Source: CAYWBI01 sp964456445 (GTDB lineage Bacteria; Calditrichota; Calditrichia; Calditrichales; J004). Taken from it: DNA of 10,340 bases. Of the stretch, positions 6,240 to 10,340 are shown in pieces. Numbering within the stretch: the stretch's first letter is position 1; each line of letters opens with the position of its first letter. The translations under genes were made by a program, and so were the position numbers. The DNA is taken from positions 1-10,340 of the forward strand of contig CAYWBI010000138.1 of assembly GCA_964456445.1 (NCBI GenBank), read 5' to 3'. The notes under the pieces are model-generated. The model searched no databases. It saw nothing but the letters and a program-made list of their open reading frames with translations, and was not told the DNA's origin.

Positions 6240-7727
6240 ATGAATTGGTTAGATATCAGGAATTTACAATCCGTTCCGCTGGACACCATACCGGAATTTT
6301 CCATGAAGAGGTTCCGGGAGCATATCGTAGCGGCAGCGGCCGACGGTAAACGTGTCGTGCAATATTTTGCGGCGCGGCATGGCGGGGATATATTTATATA
6401 TGCGGTCCTTGCCCAGGATGCTCATTCCAGGATTCAGCTGGCGCGTGTAAACTTGCAAGGCGAAGAAAGTTACCCGTCTCTAACGCCTCAGCTGCCGGCG
6501 CTGCATCTGTTTGAACGGGAAATTTACGAACAATTTAATATTGAACCGCTGGGCCACCCCTGGCTTAAGCCCGTCCGTCATGGCATTGCAGGTGTCGATC
6601 CCGGGGAGAAACCCTATAATTTTTTTAGTATGCAGGGTGAGGAAGTGCACGAGGTTGGTGTTGGGCCCATCCATGCCGGGATAATTGAACCGGGGCATTT
6701 TCGCTTTTCCTGTGTAGGAGAGAAAATTCATTTTTTGGAAATAGAACATGGCTTTCAACATCGTGGCCTGGAAGCGCTTTTTCTTAAGAACCAGCATAAG
6801 GCCCTCTATCCGCTGAGGCTCGCGGAATCAATCGCCGGGGATACGGTGATCGGCCATACCGGCACCTATGTGTGTGCCATGGAAGCCTTGAGCGGCATCC
6901 GGGTATCACCTCGCGTGATGCAAATCCGTACCATTGCGCTCGAATTGGAACGTATCGCTACACACCTTGGGGATTTATCCGCCCTGTCCGGGGATGCAGC
7001 CTATCTTACCGGCAATGCGGTCTTTGCTGCTTTACGTACAAAAGTTATCAATACCACACTGGCTCTTTGTGGCAGTCGTTTTGGCCGAGGATTATTCATG
7101 GTGGGTGGTGTTCAATTTGACATTTCATTGGCGTTAATCAAAAAGATCCATACAATGCTTGGGGAAGTGGAAGCCCAGACCGAACGTGGTGGACATATAT
7201 TGTTCGAATCGGCCTCCGTGTTATCGCGTTTTGAAAAAACCGGTTGCATCCCGCGCGCCACCGCCGTGGAGATTGGCATGGTAGGTCCCGCCGCCCGGGC
7301 CAGTGGGGTAGCAATCGATGTCCGCGTGGATTTCCCATATGGCAGCTATCGCCAATTTCCTGTCCATGGATATAGTCTGAAAAGTGGCGATGTTTTTGCA
7401 CGGGCCTATGCCCGTTTTGTGGAAATTTTTCATGCAATCCGAATTATACGTGGCCAAATAGATGCTCTGAGTTCAAGCGGCTTATCGGCTCCAATGGATA
7501 GTATCAAACCGAATCAGTTTGTTCTTTCTATGACCGAGGGCTGGCGCGGAGAAATTTCCCATGTGGCGCTAAGTGATGAAGATGGAAAATTACAACGTTA
7601 TAAAATAAAAGACCCTTCGTTTAACAATTGGCCCGCGGTGGCGTTATCGGTACGTGATGAAGGCATATCGGATTTTCCGTTGTGCAATAAAAGTTTTAAC
7701 CTGTCCTATTGCGGATTTGATCTATAA
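6240..7727 (+). CDS. NuoCD/HyfG-like large subunit without NiFe ligands (Ehr-type)
   Basis: This 495-residue soluble subunit has an N-terminal NuoC-like domain (about 1-115, FEREIYEQFNIEPLGHPWLK at 91-110) fused to a NuoD/HycE-like domain (about 140-495: GPIHAGIIEPGHFRF, then EHGFQHRGLEAL). An ungapped match to HycE across the L1 motif gives SIAGDTVIGHT (197-207) where hydrogenases have RVCGICGFAHS, so both cysteines are lost (A199, T202). At the C-terminus the DPCxxC motif is replaced by NLSYCG (487-492), again without both ligands. The protein ends three residues later, with no cleavable tail. The tyrosine that binds quinone in complex I is also absent (G200), while the equivalent loop histidine H144 remains. 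It therefore cannot bind NiFe in the known way and fits the 'energy-converting hydrogenase related' large subunits. Start: ATG 6240 lies seven bases after AAAAGG; TTG 6237 is a possible alternative. Confidence 0.88.
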   Translation: MNWLDIRNLQSVPLDTIPEFSMKRFREHIVAAAADGKRVVQYFAARHGGDIFIYAVLAQDAHSRIQLARVNLQGEESYPSLTPQLPALHLFEREIYEQFNIEPLGHPWLKPVRHGIAGVDPGEKPYNFFSMQGEEVHEVGVGPIHAGIIEPGHFRFSCVGEKIHFLEIEHGFQHRGLEALFLKNQHKALYPLRLAESIAGDTVIGHTGTYVCAMEALSGIRVSPRVMQIRTIALELERIATHLGDLSALSGDAAYLTGNAVFAALRTKVINTTLALCGSRFGRGLFMVGGVQFDISLALIKKIHTMLGEVEAQTERGGHILFESASVLSRFEKTGCIPRATAVEIGMVGPAARASGVAIDVRVDFPYGSYRQFPVHGYSLKSGDVFARAYARFVEIFHAIRIIRGQIDALSSSGLSAPMDSIKPNQFVLSMTEGWRGEISHVALSDEDGKLQRYKIKDPSFNNWPAVALSVRDEGISDFPLCNKSFNLSYCGFDL

Positions 7728-7742
7728 GAGAGGATTTAAAAA

Positions 7743-8501
7743 ATGTTCGATTTGCTAAAATTGCGTAAGCATCATGGTCATCCACTCATTGCCGATCTTC
7801 GGGCCGCTCAAACACCGGCGGAGTTCCGCGGTTTTCCCCTGCTGGATGAAACCAGCTGTAGTGATGGTTGTACCGATTGCATCAGCGCTTGTCCTACAGA
7901 TGCGATTGCAAAAGAACCACTGAGACTTGATCTTGGACGTTGTATTTTCTGTGCCGATTGTGAACGTGCTTGCCCGGATGGGGCGATTCATTTTAGCCCG
8001 GATCACCGTTTGGCGGCAGATAAACGTGCTAATTTATGGCTTTCATCCGGAAACACCGCGTCGGATTTTCAAAGTAAAGCCATCTCGGCACGTTACGAAA
8101 TTCATAAAATGTTTGGCCGTTCCTTAAAATTGCGCCAGGTATCTGCGGGCGGTTGCAACGGTTGTGAAACCGAGCTGGGCGCCAGTGGAAATGTGAATTT
8201 TGATATGGAACGTTTTGGGATCGATTTTGTCCCTGCCCCACGCCATGCAGATGGCATTGTACTTACCGGCCCGATTACGAAAAATATGGCAGCGGCCTTA
8301 ACAGACGCCTGGGAGGGTATCGCCGGACCAAAGGTGGTTATCGCCGTTGGCGCCTGTGCCATAAGTGGCGGGTTGTTTGCCGGTTCCCCGGAATTAAACC
8401 GGAATTTTATGACCGACATAGCTGTCGATTTGTATATCCCCGGTTGTCCGCCGCACCCTTTGACATTTATAAATGCGCTATTGGATTTTTTGGGTAAATG
8501 A
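7743..8501 (+). CDS. 2[4Fe-4S] ferredoxin / HyfI (NuoB-like) fusion subunit
   Basis: This 252-residue protein joins two units that are usually separate genes (HyfH/HycF-like and HyfI/HycG-like). Residues 36-80 hold two [4Fe-4S] motifs: C39-x3-C43-x2-C46-x3-C50-P, with one residue more than usual in the first gap, and a regular C67-x2-C70-x2-C73-x3-C77-P. Residues 118-252 are the small subunit of the complex I/group 4 hydrogenase fold, with all four proximal-cluster ligands: C138 and C141 (GGCNGCETE), C205 (GACAISG) and C235 (PGCPPHP). It would carry electrons through three clusters toward the large subunit encoded just upstream. AGAGGA (7729-7734) lies eight bases before ATG 7743. It is the last gene of the operon. 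Confidence 0.9.
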   Translation: MFDLLKLRKHHGHPLIADLRAAQTPAEFRGFPLLDETSCSDGCTDCISACPTDAIAKEPLRLDLGRCIFCADCERACPDGAIHFSPDHRLAADKRANLWLSSGNTASDFQSKAISARYEIHKMFGRSLKLRQVSAGGCNGCETELGASGNVNFDMERFGIDFVPAPRHADGIVLTGPITKNMAAALTDAWEGIAGPKVVIAVGACAISGGLFAGSPELNRNFMTDIAVDLYIPGCPPHPLTFINALLDFLGK

Positions 8502-8666
8502 AAGTGCGTCTGTCCCAATATTAATTCAGGGTCAACGGCTTTACAATGCACGAGTTCTGCTCAGGTAATAAATTTCCCGCTTAAAAGATTGCAGAACCGA
8601 CCGGATGAAATCCGCAACTGACTTGTTTCAGATTTGTTTTGTCCCTTCGGGAGTGAATAGAGGTCT
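8502..8666. other. Convergent intergenic segment with a run of short hairpins
   Basis: Between the two convergent genes the sequence can fold into GTTCTGC/GCAGAAC (8554-8560 with 8591-8597), CGGAT-GAA-ATCCG (8602-8614), CTGA/TCAG (8618-8621 with 8628-8631) and TCCC-TTC-GGGA (8642-8652). None is followed by a run of T on either strand, so no standard intrinsic terminator is seen. It may nevertheless end both transcripts or be a structured RNA tail. No ORF longer than about 15 codons with a plausible start is present. Confidence 0.35.
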
Positions 8667-10271
8667 TCAATTCCGGGTTATATAGAGCGCTGTAATATCG
8701 TCGCTCTGCGGGGTATCTCCGGTAAATTGTTTAAGGTTGGCAACAAGGTTGTCGATACAGCTTTTGGCATCCACCCCATGCTGCGATATCAAAAAATCCT
8801 TTAAAGGATAGATGTCATCAAACTCTTCCTCCTCTTCGTTCATAGCTTCTGTTACACCATCGGTATAAAGCAGGATACTGTCTCCTGGTTCGATGGTGGT
8901 TTTTAAACTCTCGTAGGGAAAAGACATCCGCATCATACCCAAAGGAATTCCGCCTGTAAGGAGTTCATCGACCTTTTTGTTTTTACGTAAAATATAGATT
9001 GGGTTATGTCCGGCGCTTACAGATTCCAATTCACCGCTTTGAGGGTCGAGCAGCGCAAAGAAGGCGGTTATGTATTTTTCGATGGTTGCCGCGTCGAAGA
9101 TCACCTCGTTCAAAGTCTGTACCAGGGCAGGCAAATCAATAGTGCCATTTTGCAGATGGGCATGAACCGAGGCGTGCAATGTACTTACCAACAATCCGGC
9201 TGCCACACCTTTGCCGGAAACATCGGCCATGATCAATGCAAACCGACCGTCTTTTAATGGGATACAATCGTAAAGATCGCCCCCTATAAATCGTGTTGGT
9301 GTATAGCTACCGCAGAGTTCATAGCCATGAATATCCGGTAATTTATCGGGAATAAGCTTCTTTTGAATGGAGCCTGCCAGTGAAATTTCCTTATCGATGC
9401 GTTCTTTTTCCAGCGCCTCCAGATGCAGGAACTGGTTCTCCAAGGAAGCATGAACCTGACGGGCAAAGGCATCCAGCAGAAGGCGATCGGTTGCGTCAAA
9501 CTTAGTATAACCATTACGGCTTTCTTTTTCAAAAAGATAGAAAGTATAGACTTTATCCGAGAAAGAAAATGCCGCATCTATTTGGTATGTCCCATTCAAC
9601 AAATGTTTTGATTTAAAACTGGACGGGTAATAAATCTTTTGCAAAACCTTGCGCCCCTTTGTTATGCGCAGCATCCCCTTGGATGCGTTGGTCAGCGCCA
9701 AAACGCGTTCCAGGGCAAGATGTAAAAGGGCGCTGTCATCATGCAGACGCGCAACTTCAATTCCGGTATCGATCAGGCTGTTTAATTGCAGAACACGCTG
9801 GTTGAGGTTAAAGATCAGTTGTTTTTCTTTTTTACGCGACATGTAAAACTGATACGCGCTGTCGAGCTGCTGCAAAAAAAACTGGAGTACAATTTTATCG
9901 AAGGCGCTATAACCCGTTTTATCCAGTTTAGCCCCAAGCAGAATTCCTATGGAGGCCTTGTCGATGAGTGCATGTTTAATGCACAGCGGATAATTGGGGT
10001 CGTCCACATCGGCAATACAATATCCGCTTACCCGGTTGAAAACATCTGTGGACATTTCTGTCGATATTGCGGATTTTGCGAAAAGCGGACACCAACGGTC
10101 CTGATTTTTATCTTTAATAAAGATGCAGGCATTTACAACCAGTAAGTTGCCGCGCAGAACATGAAAAAACCTTTTTGCCATTTCTTCAAGGTTTTTTGAA
10201 CGGCTAAGAATGGTATAGCTTTCCTGAAATGCCTCGCTTTGCACACTCAGACGATCGATTAAATTTTGCAT
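8667..10271 (-). CDS. GAF-GAF-SpoIIE/RsbU-type PP2C serine phosphatase
   Basis: This 534-residue cytoplasmic protein shows no membrane segment. It has two GAF-like sensor regions (about 15-140 and 168-280), joined by a helical linker (about 142-167) and followed by a signalling helix (EALEKERIDKEISLAGSIQK, 285-304). The catalytic SpoIIE/PP2C domain covers about 305-534. The metal-binding motifs are intact: FIGGDLYD (D332), MADVSGKG (D350), SAGHNP, LLYTDGVTEA (D471) and QSDDITALY (D524/D525). Such proteins dephosphorylate an anti-sigma-factor antagonist (STAS/RsbV type) and so release an alternative sigma factor. No RsbV, RsbT or sigma factor gene is visible nearby, so the target is unknown. 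The ribosome site is AAAAGG just before the ATG at 10271. Its upstream region carries repeat copy C. It converges on the Hyf-like operon and does not share its promoter. Confidence 0.92.
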   Translation of the reverse strand: MQNLIDRLSVQSEAFQESYTILSRSKNLEEMAKRFFHVLRGNLLVVNACIFIKDKNQDRWCPLFAKSAISTEMSTDVFNRVSGYCIADVDDPNYPLCIKHALIDKASIGILLGAKLDKTGYSAFDKIVLQFFLQQLDSAYQFYMSRKKEKQLIFNLNQRVLQLNSLIDTGIEVARLHDDSALLHLALERVLALTNASKGMLRITKGRKVLQKIYYPSSFKSKHLLNGTYQIDAAFSFSDKVYTFYLFEKESRNGYTKFDATDRLLLDAFARQVHASLENQFLHLEALEKERIDKEISLAGSIQKKLIPDKLPDIHGYELCGSYTPTRFIGGDLYDCIPLKDGRFALIMADVSGKGVAAGLLVSTLHASVHAHLQNGTIDLPALVQTLNEVIFDAATIEKYITAFFALLDPQSGELESVSAGHNPIYILRKNKKVDELLTGGIPLGMMRMSFPYESLKTTIEPGDSILLYTDGVTEAMNEEEEEFDDIYPLKDFLISQHGVDAKSCIDNLVANLKQFTGDTPQSDDITALYITRN

Positions 10272-10289
10272 GATGCGGTTCCTTTTAAT

Positions 10290-10331
10290 GGCTCTACTGG
10301 TTTTTGTGTGGAAATAGAATACGCCTTTTAA
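10290..10331 (-). repeat. Dispersed repeat, copy C (full 42-base form)
   Basis: This is the longest form of the repeat. On the minus strand it runs TTAAAAGG, then TTCTATTTCCACACAAAA, then CCAGTAGAGCC. Its 5' part matches copy B (31 of 34) and its 3' part matches copy A (21 of 22). It is bracketed by a ten-base direct repeat, CCTTTTAATG (10281-10290 and 10324-10333). It lies 19 bases upstream of the phosphatase start, so it could be that gene's promoter or operator. Alternatively it could be a mobile-element end (GGCTCT start, ISL3-like) leading out of the window. On the plus strand it contains a ten-codon frame, M-A-L-L-V-F-V-W-K-stop (10288-10317). Confidence 0.75.
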
Positions 10332-10340
10332 TGAACATGA

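Noticed and set aside
6820..7727. Calling the large subunit an active [NiFe]-hydrogenase (HycE/HyfG)
   Set aside because: All four cysteines that hold the NiFe centre are missing and no maturation protease site follows, despite clear overall homology.
8595..8622. Resemblance to part of a cobalamin riboswitch (CCGGATGAAATCCGCAACTG)
   Set aside because: Only a short stretch looks similar. The rest of the conserved core is missing, and the segment lies after an operon and faces the end of a convergent gene, so it has nothing to regulate downstream.

Overview
The window (about 46% GC by eye, dense codirectional genes, a sigma70-type promoter, Shine-Dalgarno sites) comes from a Gram-negative-like anaerobic or facultative bacterium. 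The gene content (complex I-like Hyf/Ehr cluster, HTH-EIIA regulator, GAF-SpoIIE phosphatase) would fit Deltaproteobacteria or Calditrichota/FCB-type lineages. I cannot assign a taxon from sequence alone, and nothing here rests on one.

Layout. Positions 1-579 hold no confident gene. They contain two copies of a dispersed repeat (a third, inverted copy lies at the far right end), a doubtful 51-codon minus-strand ORF, a coding-like fragment with no start, an A7/T7 hairpin, and finally a near-consensus promoter (TTGACA-17-TATATT) overlain by phased GGAYATT repeats. Positions 580-8501 form one tightly packed plus-strand operon of seven genes: an HTH-PTS EIIA regulator, then hyfB-, hyfC-, hyfE-, hyfF-, hyfG-like genes and a ferredoxin-HyfI fusion. 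Most junctions overlap or are within a few bases. Positions 8502-8666 are a convergent intergenic stretch with several short hairpins. Positions 8667-10271 (minus strand) encode a GAF-GAF-SpoIIE/RsbU-type serine phosphatase.

How the operon works together. Five membrane or large-subunit genes plus a NuoB-like iron-sulfur subunit would build a small membrane complex of the group 4 hydrogenase/complex I superfamily. It has two antiporter-like proton channels, a NuoH-like anchor, a NuoK-like small membrane subunit, a NuoCD-like large subunit and a NuoB plus 2[4Fe-4S] subunit. The key observation is that the large subunit has lost the cysteines that hold the NiFe centre: C-x2-C has become A199/T202 and the C-terminal C-x2-C has become S489/G492. 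It also lacks the tyrosine that complex I uses for quinone. The proximal [4Fe-4S] ligands in the small subunit are intact. This matches the 'energy-converting hydrogenase related' (Ehr) class, whose electron acceptor is unknown. The first gene, a DNA-binding domain joined to a phosphorylatable EIIA domain with an intact active-site histidine, suggests the complex is controlled by a PTS phosphorelay. No hydrogenase maturation protease or hyp gene is present, which agrees with a non-NiFe protein.
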